DNA of 64,000 nt. Source: Bog-473 sp963788125 (GTDB taxonomy: Bacteria > Actinomycetota > Acidimicrobiia > Acidimicrobiales > RAAP-2). The translations under genes were made by a program, and so were the position numbers. The stretch is from contig CAWBFN010000002.1 in the NCBI GenBank assembly GCA_963788125.1, forward strand, positions 1 through 64,000. The letters are read 5' to 3'. Positions 8,274 through 16,938 of this stretch are shown piece by piece; positions within the stretch are counted from its first letter, which is position 1, and each line of letters starts with the position of its first letter. The notes beneath the pieces were generated by a model that worked only from the letters and a program-made list of their open reading frames with translations, did not search any database and was not told the DNA's origin.

Positions 8274-9917
8274 CTAACGTCCGGCGCCCGCCGGCCGAGG
8301 TCTACCCCCCTCGGGCGCCACCAGGCATCGGCAACCCGAGTGGGCGGGAGGATAGGCATGGCCCGTGGGGAACCCCTCGGTCAGGGGCACCGTTCCCGCC
8401 AGCGCATTGTCGTCACAGTCCGAACAGCCGTCCGACGAGGTCAGCACCCAGCGCAGCCGTCCGTCCGGGGACACGGCCGCCGCCACACCGGCCGAGAACG
8501 CCTGGACGGCGAAGTCGCCCACGAGCCGCTCTATCCTCTCGCCCCGCCACTCCCGGAAAGCCGCCCCCACCTGCTCGCTCGTCCCCTCCCCGCCGTCGGT
8601 GCCCTCCAGGAGGCGCTGGCGCAACTTCGTCACGATCGTGCGTGACAGGCCGGCGGCGGCCTGCTCGGCGGCGGCGCCGGGTTGGATCGACCCCTCCGCC
8701 GCTCCGCCGAACACCGAGCCGGCGGCGAACGCCTCGGCCAAGTGCCCCTGCGCCGCGGTCGTGAACGTCGACAGGTGCACGTCCTCGGGACCGAGCAACT
8801 CCTCTCCCGAGAGGTTGGGGGTGCTTCGCAACACGTCGAGCAGGCGGTTCTGGTCGTCCCCCAGGGCCCGCTTGACGTGCCTCGAGAGCTGCGCCGAAAT
8901 GGGCGAGAGCAGTTCGTCGCGGCGGACGATGAGGTCGTGGTCGGGTCCTTCCACCGCGGGCTCCGGGTCGGCTTCGGGGTCGGCCTCCGATTCGGCCCCG
9001 CCGACCTCGGTATCCGACGCCGGCACCGCTCCCTCCCCCTCGAGATCGGTTGCGGCGCGGATGCGGGCGAACAGTTCGTCCACCGAGGGCGCCGGGACCT
9101 CGTGCAGAGGATCCACGCTCTCGGCGTCGGCCGACGCCTCCACGTCGGGCAGTTCCCTGGGCATGTGCAGGCGCGCCAGGTCCCCCGCGGCCACGGCGGC
9201 GGCACGAGCGGCGTCGTCCGAGCGTTCCATCTGGCTCAGGATGTCGTCTATGGCGAAGCGCACCCCCTGGACCGAGGCGGCCATTTCGTCGCGCGCCGCA
9301 CGGAGCTGCTCTATCTGGATCGACAGCGCCTTGCGGCGAGTCGCCAGGTCACCGATGACCCGCTTGCGCGCCTCCTGCACCTGTTCCAGCAGAGCCCTGC
9401 CCTCCTCCTTGGCGCTGGCGATCACCGCCTCTCCCGCGGCAACCGCGTCGGCCCGGATCCCCTCGACCTCCTGGCGGGCCTCCTGACGGGCATTGGCCAC
9501 CATCAGCTCGGCCTCCGCCACCCGCTCGGCCGATGCCGCCTCGCTCCGCTCCTGAATCTCGTTGGCGTGGCTCTGAGCCTCCCGCAGCAGCGTCGCGGCC
9601 CCCTCCTGGGCCTGGACCACGATCCTCGCCGCCTCGTCGTGGGCATGGCGCAGGATCTCCGCGCTGTGCTGTCCCAGCGAGGCGGTCAAGGTCGCTTCAT
9701 CGATCACCGGGTGGGCCGCCCGCTCGTCCGCCTCGTTCACCGCATCGCGCAGTTCCTGCTCTCGCTCTTCGAGCACCTCGATGCTGCGCGCCACGGTCTG
9801 GAGGTAGGTCTTCACCTCGTCGATGTCGAATCCCCGCCGGACGATGGCGAACGAATGACGGGCGATGTCCCCCGTCGATACGCGTGCGGAGGAAATGGGT
9901 GAACGGCCTTCAGGCAT
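8274..9917 (-). CDS. DivIVA-domain protein fused to a phage MuF-like C-terminal motif
   Basis: The 547-residue product opens with a DivIVA-type membrane/coiled-coil domain (residues about 10-60: T-G-D-I-A-R-H-S-F then R-G-F-D-I-D-E-V-K-T-Y-L). A long Ala/Glu coiled coil runs to about 235 and an acidic linker covers 255-325. The C-terminal part (about 330-535) ends with C498-S-D-C501-D-D-N, G-F-P-T-G-H and Y-P-P-A-H-S-G-C529-R-C531. This is the Cys/His pattern of phage Mu F/SPP1 gp7 head-morphogenesis proteins. DivIVA proteins organise poles, septa and wall growth; what the tail does here is unknown. No other phage genes are nearby. The stop-to-start gap from the upstream protease is 9 bases, so the two are probably cotranscribed. 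Confidence 0.8.
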   Translation of the reverse strand: MPEGRSPISSARVSTGDIARHSFAIVRRGFDIDEVKTYLQTVARSIEVLEEREQELRDAVNEADERAAHPVIDEATLTASLGQHSAEILRHAHDEAARIVVQAQEGAATLLREAQSHANEIQERSEAASAERVAEAELMVANARQEARQEVEGIRADAVAAGEAVIASAKEEGRALLEQVQEARKRVIGDLATRRKALSIQIEQLRAARDEMAASVQGVRFAIDDILSQMERSDDAARAAAVAAGDLARLHMPRELPDVEASADAESVDPLHEVPAPSVDELFARIRAATDLEGEGAVPASDTEVGGAESEADPEADPEPAVEGPDHDLIVRRDELLSPISAQLSRHVKRALGDDQNRLLDVLRSTPNLSGEELLGPEDVHLSTFTTAAQGHLAEAFAAGSVFGGAAEGSIQPGAAAEQAAAGLSRTIVTKLRQRLLEGTDGGEGTSEQVGAAFREWRGERIERLVGDFAVQAFSAGVAAAVSPDGRLRWVLTSSDGCSDCDDNALAGTVPLTEGFPTGHAYPPAHSGCRCLVAPEGGRPRPAGAGR

Positions 9918-9926
9918 AGGGAAAGA

Positions 9927-11117
9927 CTACGGCGCCGCCTGGGCCGGCACGTGACTGGTCGGTAGCGTGCCCCCGAGCCGCTGGAGGATCCGGAGGGCCT
10001 GGCCGAGGGTGGAGACGGCGTAGATGTGCAGCTGTGGCGTGTCCTTGGAGAGCGCCGCCTGGTACTCCTGGGGCGGCACGAAGAACACGGTGGCCCCGGC
10101 GCGCTCGACGGCAACCGTCTTCTCGGGGACGCCGCCCACATCGCCCACGTCGCCCTGGGGATCGATGGTGCCCGTCGCCGCCACGATGCGGTTGCCGGTG
10201 AGATGGCCCCCCGACAGCTTGTCGATGATGCCCAACGTCGTTGCCAGCCCCGCCGAAGGTCCCCCGATGTCGGCGATGTCGACCTCCACCTTGACCGGGA
10301 AGCTCCAGGCGGTCTGTTGCTCCGTAGCGATGCCCAGGTAGGCCGTGGGTACCGCGTCCGCGGCGCCGCACCCCTGGTCGGTCATGCCTTTCGGTGGCGT
10401 CCCCAGGGTTATCCGGCGCGGCGCGACCGGTCCGGGCACGAACACACCGGACGCGTTGATTGACGACAGCTCGACCGAGAGCGTGGCGCTGGTGCCCGGC
10501 CGCAGCCCGTGCAACGCCGTGGTCAGCGCGCAGGAGGTGGGCGTGGGGGTGCCGTTGACCGCGGTGATGATCTGGGCCACCTTGAGAACGTGCGAAGCCG
10601 GCGTGCCCGTGCCGACGCCGTTGACGAGCACGCCGGCATCCCGGCTGCTCACGTTGTAGCCGAGGTAGGTGAGCGCCGCTGCGGTGGCAAAGGACTCGGA
10701 CTGGCTCATCTCCAGATAGCCCTGGGCGATCGCCTGGTTTTCGGGGGTTCCCGGTCCATTGAGCTCGGCCGTCGGATACACCTGCGCGTCGGAGGAGAGG
10801 TAGCGCTCCTGCAGGTAGGTCAGGACGTTGAGGGGCGTCTCGTCGACGTCGGTGAGGAGGATCTTGCCGGTGAGCGGGTGATCGAGCTTGGTCGGCACCT
10901 TTATGAGGGGAGCTACCGGCTGGGCATCCCCGGGTGTGAGCGCGATGTAGTTGACGTGCCATCGACCGAGCACAACCGTCACGGCGCCGATCACGGCGAC
11001 CAGGACCAGGAGGACGTTGGGCCAGCGCCGCGGGCGCGCCCGCCTCGGCGCGGCCGGGGCAGCGGGTGAGGGGATGGTTGCGGCCTCCCCGGCGTCGGTG
11101 GTGTCTATGTCGGCCAT
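9927..11117 (-). CDS. YlbL-type membrane protease with PDZ and Lon (S16) domains
   Basis: Starting at ATG 11117 the protein has 396 residues: a Pro/Ala/Arg-rich cytosolic leader, one transmembrane helix (about 33-51), an extracytoplasmic region, a PDZ domain (about 150-225, V-L-K-V-A-Q-I-I-T-A-V-N-G) and a Lon-type peptidase domain. The catalytic Ser is in D-I-G-G-P-S-A-G-L (Ser288) and the Lys in G-G-V-P-E-K-T-V-A (Lys333); both are intact, so an active Ser-Lys protease is expected on the outer face of the membrane. It heads a two-gene unit with the DivIVA-like gene and diverges from the HEAT gene. An alternative start 10 codons upstream is less likely. Confidence 0.9.
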   Translation of the reverse strand: MADIDTTDAGEAATIPSPAAPAAPRRARPRRWPNVLLVLVAVIGAVTVVLGRWHVNYIALTPGDAQPVAPLIKVPTKLDHPLTGKILLTDVDETPLNVLTYLQERYLSSDAQVYPTAELNGPGTPENQAIAQGYLEMSQSESFATAAALTYLGYNVSSRDAGVLVNGVGTGTPASHVLKVAQIITAVNGTPTPTSCALTTALHGLRPGTSATLSVELSSINASGVFVPGPVAPRRITLGTPPKGMTDQGCGAADAVPTAYLGIATEQQTAWSFPVKVEVDIADIGGPSAGLATTLGIIDKLSGGHLTGNRIVAATGTIDPQGDVGDVGGVPEKTVAVERAGATVFFVPPQEYQAALSKDTPQLHIYAVSTLGQALRILQRLGGTLPTSHVPAQAAP

Positions 11118-11772
11118 ACTCGAATTGGTGAGCGTTGATCCTGCCACGGAACCCGCCGCAAACCGGGTCGCGGCACGGCGGCGGGCCGTGATCGCAGCCG
11201 GTCACGCCGGCCGGGTCGAGCGGGCCCGCCGGGGCCTCGACGACCCCGACGCCGACGTGCGCGCCGCGGCGCTGGGCGCACTGGCCCGCATCGGCGCACT
11301 CGGTGTACCGGACATCGCCTGCGCGCTGGCCTCCGACGCGGCGTCCGTACGCCGGCGGGCCACCGACGCCGCCCTGTCGGTGCGGGGCCGGGGCTCGCGC
11401 TCGGCGCTCTTCGAGCTCCTCGTGGGTGCGCTCTCGGATCCCGACCCGCTGGTCGTGGTGGGAGCGGCCTGGTTCCTGGCCGAGCGCAGGGTGGGGGCGG
11501 GCGTGAGCGCATTGGCCGCGACGGCGCAGGGGCACGACGACGTGCGATGCCGGGAGGCGGCCGTGGCGGCGCTCGGCGCCATCGGCGATCCGCGCGGCCT
11601 GCCGATCGTCATCGCCGCGCTGGAGGACAGGCCGACGGTGCGGCGCCGAGCCACGGTCGCGTTAGCCGGCTTCGACGACCCACGGGTCGATCCGGCCCTG
11701 CGCCGGGCCGCGGAGGACCGGGACTGGCAGGTCCGCCAGGCGGCCGACGAGCTTCTCGCCGGAAGCGGGTAG
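11107..11772 (+). CDS. HEAT-repeat protein
   Basis: The protein has about 221 residues and consists almost wholly of paired helices of HEAT/PBS-lyase type, with repeated elements such as D-P-D-A-D-V-R-A-A-A-L-G-A-L-A, D-A-A-S-V-R-R-R-A-T-D-A-A and D-D-V-R-C-R-E-A-A-V-A-A-L-G. Such folds bind proteins, so a scaffold or regulatory role is likely, but no partner is evident. ATG 11107 would overlap the 5' end of the divergent protease gene by 11 bases; GTG 11128 (V-S-V-D-P) avoids this and is equally plausible. It converges on mreB with a 22-base gap. Confidence 0.75.
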   Translation: MSAILELVSVDPATEPAANRVAARRRAVIAAGHAGRVERARRGLDDPDADVRAAALGALARIGALGVPDIACALASDAASVRRRATDAALSVRGRGSRSALFELLVGALSDPDPLVVVGAAWFLAERRVGAGVSALAATAQGHDDVRCREAAVAALGAIGDPRGLPIVIAALEDRPTVRRRATVALAGFDDPRVDPALRRAAEDRDWQVRQAADELLAGSG

Positions 11773-11794
11773 GTGCCCCCCCAGCCTCGGCGAA

Positions 11795-12796
11795 TCAGTC
11801 GTCCTCGGTGAAGAGGCGCTTGAGGTGATCGAAGGACTCGAGGCACTGCCCGGCGCCCTGTACGACACATTCGAGCGGTGCATCCACCAGATGCACCGGC
11901 ACGGCGGTCGCGTCGGCCAGCCGTTGCGTCACACCCCGCAGCAGCGAGCCCCCGCCCGTGAGATGGATGCCCTGGAACATGATGTCCTGCGCCAGTTCGG
12001 GCGGCGCGTCGCCCAGACAGGTGGCGGCCGCGGCGATGACCTGACTGACGTTCTCGTCCAGCGCCTCCCTCACCTCGTCGGGTGTGAGCACCACCAGCTT
12101 GGGTCTCCCGGTCGCCACCTCGCGCCCCCGGATCTCGGCGCCCTGCTCGCGCGGGTAGGGGAACGCCGAACCGATGGCGTGCTTGACCGCCTCGGCGGTC
12201 CGCTCGCCGATGGCCACTCCGTGTTCGTGGCGGACGTAGGCCTGAATGGAGGCGTCGAAGTCGAACCCGCCGCAGCGCAGGGCGCGCACCGCCACCACGC
12301 CGCCCAGCGAAATGACCGCCATCTCCGACGTGCCGCCGCCGATGTCGACCACCATGTTTCCCACCGGCTCGTGGATGGCCAGGCCGGCGCCGATGGCGGC
12401 CGCCATGGGCTGTTCGATGAGAAAGCTGGCCGACGCACCGGCTCGTCGGGTCGCCTCCTTGACGGCGCGGCGCTCCACGGCGGTGATGGCCGAGGGGACG
12501 CAGATGAGGACCTTGGGCCGGTTCAACCGGCTCACCCCGACCCGATGGAGCAACACGCTCAGCATCCGCTCGGTGACTTCAAAGTCGGTGATGGCGCCGC
12601 CCCGCAAGGGACGCTCCGCCACGATGTAGCCCGGGGTGCGGCCGATCATCTGCCAGGCATCGGTGCCGATGGCCAGGACCTCTCGGGTACGCGAGTCCAG
12701 GGCCACCACGGTGGGTTCGTTGAGCACGAGGCCCTTGCCCTTGGCGTACACCAAGGTGTTGGCGGTGCCAAGATCGATGGCCAAGTCGCGAGACAT
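11795..12796 (-). CDS. mreB: MreB rod-shape actin homologue
   Basis: The 333-residue product has the actin ATPase motifs: phosphate 1 D-L-G-T-A-N-T-L-V-Y, phosphate 2 V-V-D-I-G-G-G-T-S-E-M-A, and the adenosine motif L-T-G-G-G-S-L-L-R-G. Its length matches bacterial MreB. MreB forms membrane-bound filaments that guide lateral wall synthesis. No mreC or mreD lies alongside, which is unusual for an elongasome gene. It is transcribed away from the HtrA-like gene across 69 bases. The DivIVA-like gene two genes away makes this a cell-shape neighbourhood. Confidence 0.93.
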   Translation of the reverse strand: MSRDLAIDLGTANTLVYAKGKGLVLNEPTVVALDSRTREVLAIGTDAWQMIGRTPGYIVAERPLRGGAITDFEVTERMLSVLLHRVGVSRLNRPKVLICVPSAITAVERRAVKEATRRAGASASFLIEQPMAAAIGAGLAIHEPVGNMVVDIGGGTSEMAVISLGGVVAVRALRCGGFDFDASIQAYVRHEHGVAIGERTAEAVKHAIGSAFPYPREQGAEIRGREVATGRPKLVVLTPDEVREALDENVSQVIAAAATCLGDAPPELAQDIMFQGIHLTGGGSLLRGVTQRLADATAVPVHLVDAPLECVVQGAGQCLESFDHLKRLFTEDD

Positions 12797-12865
12797 TGGG
12801 CCTCATGGTACGGCCGGTCAGAGGCGCGACCGCATTTCCTCCGTTGCCGTCGGTAGCCTCGTGAG

Positions 12866-14053
12866 GTGACCCCTACACCCGAGGAGCCACTCGAAGAGGG
12901 ACCGGACAGGGACGATTCGGGCAGTTCACCGGAGTTCGTCGGTCCGGCGTTGCGCGGGTGGATCGACCCCGACGATCGCCTCTGGAGGCATCCGAGCGAG
13001 CTGGCGGCGGGGACGACGCGCACCGCCGCTGCGCGCCTGAAGGGCACCCATCCCCGCACCATGATCGTGATCGGCGCGGCCGCGACATTGGCCGCCGTGG
13101 CCTGGGCCATCGTGCTGCTCTCCCCGGTCTCCGACCACCCGGCCTCGTCCCCGACCAGCGACAACGCCGCCGATATCCCCTGGACCACCCTGGCCGTACA
13201 GGACGTACAGATCCCCGCCTCGGCCCAGCCGGCCGGCCACTCGATGGTGGAGCTGCAGGCGGACACCACGCACGGAGTCGTGTCGCTAGTGGGCGTGGCC
13301 GTCGCCGAAGGGGGCCTGGTGGTCACGACAGCCGATGGCCTGTCGGGTCTACGAAGTCTCTCCATGATCGGCCCGGACGGGCACCAGCTGCACGCCTCGG
13401 TGGTGGGTATCGACGACTCTTCGGATCTGGCCCTGATCAGCGTGCCCGCGGACATCCCCGTGGCGCCCTTCGTCGACGACTCGACGCTGCTCGACGGAAG
13501 CGCCGTCCTGACCCTGAGCATGGCGGCGAACGATGCCGGCGTGGTGGCGCTGCACGGCACGGCCGGCTCGGTGACCGCGGTCGACGCCATGATCGCCAAC
13601 GGCTGGGCCAAGGGGATGCCCGACATCACCTCGTCGGCGGCGGCCGTCAACGAGGAGCCGGGAGACCCGCTCCTCAACCAGGCGGGAGACGTGATCGGCA
13701 TCTTCTACGGTACGGGCCCATCGCCCGCCTTCCTCCCGACCCAACTGGTGCTCGGCGTCTCTGACGATCTGCGCTCAACGGGTCGGGTCTCGCACGGGTG
13801 GCTGGGCGTGGAGGGCGCGACCCCTGCGGGGACCACCGGCGCCCAGGTGGCTACGGTCATGTCCGGGAGCCCCGCCACCGGCCTCCTGCAGGCGGGCGAC
13901 GTCGTGGTTGCGCTGAACTCGGTGCCGATCCGGTCCATGGCCGACCTCCGGGCCCGGCTCTACGTGCTGCCCCCGGATTCGACGATCGGGCTGGAGGTCA
14001 CCGACGGTTCGACCATGCGGGTCGTCGATGTGACGCTCGGCGCATCCCCCTAG
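12866..14053 (+). CDS. HtrA-like membrane protein with degenerate protease domain and PDZ
   Basis: The 395-residue product has an acidic N-terminus with R-L-W-R-H-P-S-E-L, a transmembrane helix at about 65-86, a trypsin-like domain (about 125-300) and a PDZ domain (about 308-393). The catalytic residues are mostly missing. The site where HtrA has T-N-A-H-V reads T-T-A-D-G-L (Asp157 replaces His); the Asp element D-S-S-D-L-A-L is kept; the Ser site G-N-S-G-G-P is V-N-E-E-P-G-D-P-L-L-N with no Ser. It is therefore probably a non-enzymatic relative that binds peptides or proteins outside the membrane. GTG 12866 is the start. Confidence 0.85.
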   Translation: MTPTPEEPLEEGPDRDDSGSSPEFVGPALRGWIDPDDRLWRHPSELAAGTTRTAAARLKGTHPRTMIVIGAAATLAAVAWAIVLLSPVSDHPASSPTSDNAADIPWTTLAVQDVQIPASAQPAGHSMVELQADTTHGVVSLVGVAVAEGGLVVTTADGLSGLRSLSMIGPDGHQLHASVVGIDDSSDLALISVPADIPVAPFVDDSTLLDGSAVLTLSMAANDAGVVALHGTAGSVTAVDAMIANGWAKGMPDITSSAAAVNEEPGDPLLNQAGDVIGIFYGTGPSPAFLPTQLVLGVSDDLRSTGRVSHGWLGVEGATPAGTTGAQVATVMSGSPATGLLQAGDVVVALNSVPIRSMADLRARLYVLPPDSTIGLEVTDGSTMRVVDVTLGASP

Positions 14054-14062
14054 CATGACGGG

Positions 14063-15262
14063 GTGAGCATGTTCGGTTCCGGTGACCCCGACAACCCCAT
14101 GGGCGGCCTTCTGGGCGATCTGCTGAAGGTGATCGGATCGGCTCCCGGTGGCGGCGATACATGGTTCGACGCGGCCCGCACCTTGGCCTACGGCGTGGCC
14201 ACCGACGGGAAGAGCGACGACAACGCCGACCCGTTGGTCCGCATCGCGTTCGAGGAGCTGGCCCGGGTGGCCGAGCTCCACGTGGCCAACGCCACGGGGA
14301 TCACGCTGACCACCGGCGGTTCGAAGATCTCCTTCGACGCCGTCGGTCCCGGTCAGTGGTCGTACCGCGTGCTCACCGCCTATCGGCCCACCCTCCAGCT
14401 GATGGTGGAGGCCCAGCAGCAGGGTGCCGCCTCGGTCCCGCCCGCCGCCGAGCTGGACGGAATCGATGATCCCTCCGGGCTCGGGAACCTCCTGGGCCAG
14501 TTCGCCCTCACGCTCGGACCGGTGCTGCTCGGGATGCAGTTCGGCTCCGCCGCCGGCCACCTGGCCCAGCGGGCCTTCGGCCAGTACGCCCTCCCCCTGC
14601 CGTGGCCGGAGTCCAACACGCTCCTGCTGGTGCCCGGCAACGTGGCTCAGTTCGCCGAGGATTGGAGCCTGCCCCTCCAGGAGGTCCAACTGTGGGTGTG
14701 CATCCGGGAGCTGACGATGCACGCCGTCATGACCAGACCCGGCGTGCGGGCCTCGCTGACCAGGCTCCTCGGGGACGCCTCGGCGCACGCCGCCGCCTCG
14801 CAACGCTCAATGGTCGAACGGCTGGGTGACGGGCTGGGCGACCCGTCCGCTCTCGAGGGCGTCCTGAGCGATCCCGAGTCGCTGCTGGCCGACCTCATCA
14901 GCCCCGAGCAGCGGCACGTCTCCAACGCCCTCACCGCGCTGACCACCAGCATCGGGGCCTATGTCGACCACGTGACGGCGGGCATCGCCGCCACGCTGAC
15001 CTCGTCACCCGCCGCGCTGGGCGAGGCCTGGTACCGCTACCGGGTCGAGGACACCAAGGGAGAGCAGGCCTTTGCCGGGCTGTTCGGGCTGAACGTCGGT
15101 CAGGCCGAAGTGGACCGGGGCACCAGCTTCATAGACGGCGTCGTACAGCGGGCCGGAGAAGAGGCACTGGCCCGCCTGTGGGCCGACGAGGAGGACCTCC
15201 CCACTCCGGCGGAGGTGGATGCTCCCGGTCTGTGGCTCGCTCGCATAGGCCTGCTCGACTGA
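14063..15262 (+). CDS. Zincin-like putative hydrolase (DUF2342/Zincin_2 family)
   Basis: The 399-residue protein resembles the actinobacterial DUF2342 zinc-dependent metalloprotease-like family. Family-typical parts are the N-terminal M-G-G-L-L-G-D-L-L, the central S-A-A-G-H-L-A-Q-R-A-F-G-Q-Y-A-L-P-L-P and L-L-L-V-P-G-N-V-A-Q-F-A-E-D-W. The position of the HExxH zinc helix reads R215-E216-L-T-M-H220, so the first His is absent while Glu and the second His remain. Activity is therefore uncertain. The gene starts 9 bases after the HtrA-like stop and is probably cotranscribed with it. Confidence 0.75.
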   Translation: MSMFGSGDPDNPMGGLLGDLLKVIGSAPGGGDTWFDAARTLAYGVATDGKSDDNADPLVRIAFEELARVAELHVANATGITLTTGGSKISFDAVGPGQWSYRVLTAYRPTLQLMVEAQQQGAASVPPAAELDGIDDPSGLGNLLGQFALTLGPVLLGMQFGSAAGHLAQRAFGQYALPLPWPESNTLLLVPGNVAQFAEDWSLPLQEVQLWVCIRELTMHAVMTRPGVRASLTRLLGDASAHAAASQRSMVERLGDGLGDPSALEGVLSDPESLLADLISPEQRHVSNALTALTTSIGAYVDHVTAGIAATLTSSPAALGEAWYRYRVEDTKGEQAFAGLFGLNVGQAEVDRGTSFIDGVVQRAGEEALARLWADEEDLPTPAEVDAPGLWLARIGLLD

Positions 15263-15299
15263 GCCTGGCGCGTGCCGGCGAGCCAGCGGGCGCCGGGCG

Positions 15300-15593
15300 C
15301 TATTCGGCGGCCTCCTCGGGAAAGCCGAGATCCCACTCCAACGCCAGATTCTCCCGCTCGGCGTCCCGGACGACCCGCTCCCGGTTGCGGCGGAACTGCG
15401 GGTCATGCGGGGGGAGGAGGACCAACCGGGCCAGAACCCGCTCGCGGAAGGCGTCGACCACCTCGGAGGGACCGAAGTCGGACTGGACCTCCCAGTGGGG
15501 TGCGATGGGGCCGAGATAGACCACGCGCACGTGCCCGATGGGGTCGAACGGTTGGGTGGTCTCGGCTACGTCGTCCTCGTTATCCGGGGACAT
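15300..15593 (-). CDS. Conserved hypothetical protein, 97 residues
   Basis: ATG 15593 is chosen because AGGAGG lies four bases upstream. The product is acidic at its N-terminus, then reads D-P-I-G-H-V-R-V-V-Y-L-G-P-I-A-P-H-W-E-V, followed by a predicted amphipathic helical stretch rich in Arg and Glu (A-F-R-E-R-V-L-A-R-L-V-L-L-P-P-H-D-P). No signal peptide, Cys motif or known domain is visible. It converges on the zincin-like gene and diverges from whiB at 15764. I do not recognise a function. Confidence 0.65.
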   Translation of the reverse strand: MSPDNEDDVAETTQPFDPIGHVRVVYLGPIAPHWEVQSDFGPSEVVDAFRERVLARLVLLPPHDPQFRRNRERVVRDAERENLALEWDLGFPEEAAE

Positions 15594-15763
15594 GGCACCT
15601 CCTGGCCTTGGGTGGTCGGGCGAACGGCCGCCAGCGTACCGGAGCCCCAGGGCCTGGGCTTCCCCGTGCCTGGGGCGCACATTCTTACGAACTTCCTATG
15701 CGCCAGATATTCACCTTTCGCCCCGTTCTCCTTAGGATGGTCCGTGATAAAGGGAGCGACAAA

Positions 15764-16009
15764 GTGAATACTGAATGGATGGCCCGGGGGAAATGCCAAG
15801 AGGTTGCACCGGACATCTTCTTCCCCAATGACGGGATGGGAGTGCTGGTAGCGCAGAAGATCTGCGCCGACTGCCCGGTGTCCAACGCGTGCCTGGAGTA
15901 CGCGCTCGAGAACCACATCGACCACGGCGTGTGGGGAGGATGCTCGGAGCGTGAGCGCCGGCGGATCCTGCGCCGCCGCCGCATGTCGCAAGCGGTCACG
16001 GTCGGCTAG
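15764..16009 (+). CDS. WhiB-family iron-sulfur transcription factor
   Basis: This is an 81-residue WhiB-like protein. GTG 15764 has a GGGAG site seven bases upstream. The four cluster Cys are in R-G-K-C-Q-E-V and I-C-A-D-C-P-V-S-N-A-C-L-E-Y-A-L. The G-[VI]-W-G-G turn is present (H-G-V-W-G-G-C-S-E-R-E-R), followed by a basic tail R-R-I-L-R-R-R-R that would contact DNA. An extra Cys follows the W-G-G turn. WhiB proteins bind a [4Fe-4S] cluster and act with the main sigma factor. It lies immediately upstream of the formiminotransferase gene. Confidence 0.92.
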   Translation: MNTEWMARGKCQEVAPDIFFPNDGMGVLVAQKICADCPVSNACLEYALENHIDHGVWGGCSERERRRILRRRRMSQAVTVG

Positions 16010-16088
16010 CTCGATCGGCGGCCCGGTTCGGGCCGGCATTCGGCCCCGCTGCCTCCCGGTGCCGGCGGCCCACCTGGGAGACTCCGGC

Positions 16089-16925
16089 GTGTTCATGGAG
16101 TGCGTGGTGAACGTGAGCGAGGGTCGGGACGAGCGCGTCCTCGGCCAGCTGTCCGTGGCGGCGCAACCTGTGTTGCTGGACGTGCACCGGGATCCCGACC
16201 ACCACCGGTCGGTGTTCACGCTGGCCGGTGCGGACGCCGAGGTCGACCGGGCGGTCAGGGCACTGGCCACGGAGTGCGTCGCCCGTCTCGATCTCGGCGC
16301 GCACCACGGGGCCCACCCGCGAACGGGTGTGCTCGATGTGGTCCCGTTCGTCCCCTACCGCCCCGGCGGCCCGCCGGAGAGCGACCCGAGCGCGACGGTG
16401 CCCCACCGGGACGACTTCGCCCGGTGGCTGGGCACGGTCTTGGGCGTCCCGAGCTTTCTCTACGGGCCCCTCAGCGGCGGCCAGAGTCGGACGTTACCCC
16501 AGCTCAGAGGGCACGCCTTCCGCGAGATCCCGCCCGATTTCGGCCCCCGCCAGCCCCACCGGACCGCTGGGGCCACCATGGTCGGCGCCAGATCGGCCCT
16601 GGTGGCCTACAACGTGTGGGTTTCGAGCGTGGCGGTAGCCCGCCGGGTGGCACCCCTGGTCCGTGGCCCGGCGGTGCGTGCGCTCGGTCTGGCGGTGGGG
16701 GCACGCGCCCAGGTCTCGTGCAACCTGGTCGAACCGTTCACCTTCGGACCGGCCCACCTCTACGACCTGGTGGCCGCCCGTGTCGAGGAGGCCGGGGGAT
16801 CCGTGCTCGGGGCCGAGCTGGTCGGCCTGTTGCCCGAGCCGATCCTCCGGGAGATCCCCTCCGCTCGTTGGGCGGAGCTCGACCTCTCCCCCGAGCAGAC
16901 GGTCGAAGCCCGCCTGACGGGGTAG
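16089..16925 (+). CDS. Glutamate formiminotransferase (formiminotransferase domain only)
   Basis: The 278-residue product has E-C-V-V-N-V-S-E-G-R-D near the start, D-P-D-H-H-R-S-V-F-T and L-G-A-H-H-G-A-H-P-R-T-G-V-L-D-V-V-P-F-V-P. These are signatures of the folate-binding formiminotransferase domains of FTCD. The cyclodeaminase domain is absent. The enzyme would move a formimino group from formiminoglutamate to tetrahydrofolate, feeding the one-carbon pool used by folD, purH and metF elsewhere in the window. GTG 16089 is chosen for its GGGAG site eight bases away; ATG 16095 is the alternative. No histidine-degradation genes are adjacent. Confidence 0.85.
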   Translation: MFMECVVNVSEGRDERVLGQLSVAAQPVLLDVHRDPDHHRSVFTLAGADAEVDRAVRALATECVARLDLGAHHGAHPRTGVLDVVPFVPYRPGGPPESDPSATVPHRDDFARWLGTVLGVPSFLYGPLSGGQSRTLPQLRGHAFREIPPDFGPRQPHRTAGATMVGARSALVAYNVWVSSVAVARRVAPLVRGPAVRALGLAVGARAQVSCNLVEPFTFGPAHLYDLVAARVEEAGGSVLGAELVGLLPEPILREIPSARWAELDLSPEQTVEARLTG

Positions 16926-16938
16926 GCCGTGACGATCG

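Noticed and set aside
6205..8277. Long plus-strand frame opposite the UPF0182 gene, and a similar one at 17317-19500
   Set aside because: Composition is high in Gly, Arg, Val and His without domains, as expected from the complement of GC-rich genes with third-position bias.
8274..9917. Prophage remnant
   Set aside because: The MuF-like tail is the only phage-like feature; no integrase, terminase, portal or attachment repeats are present.
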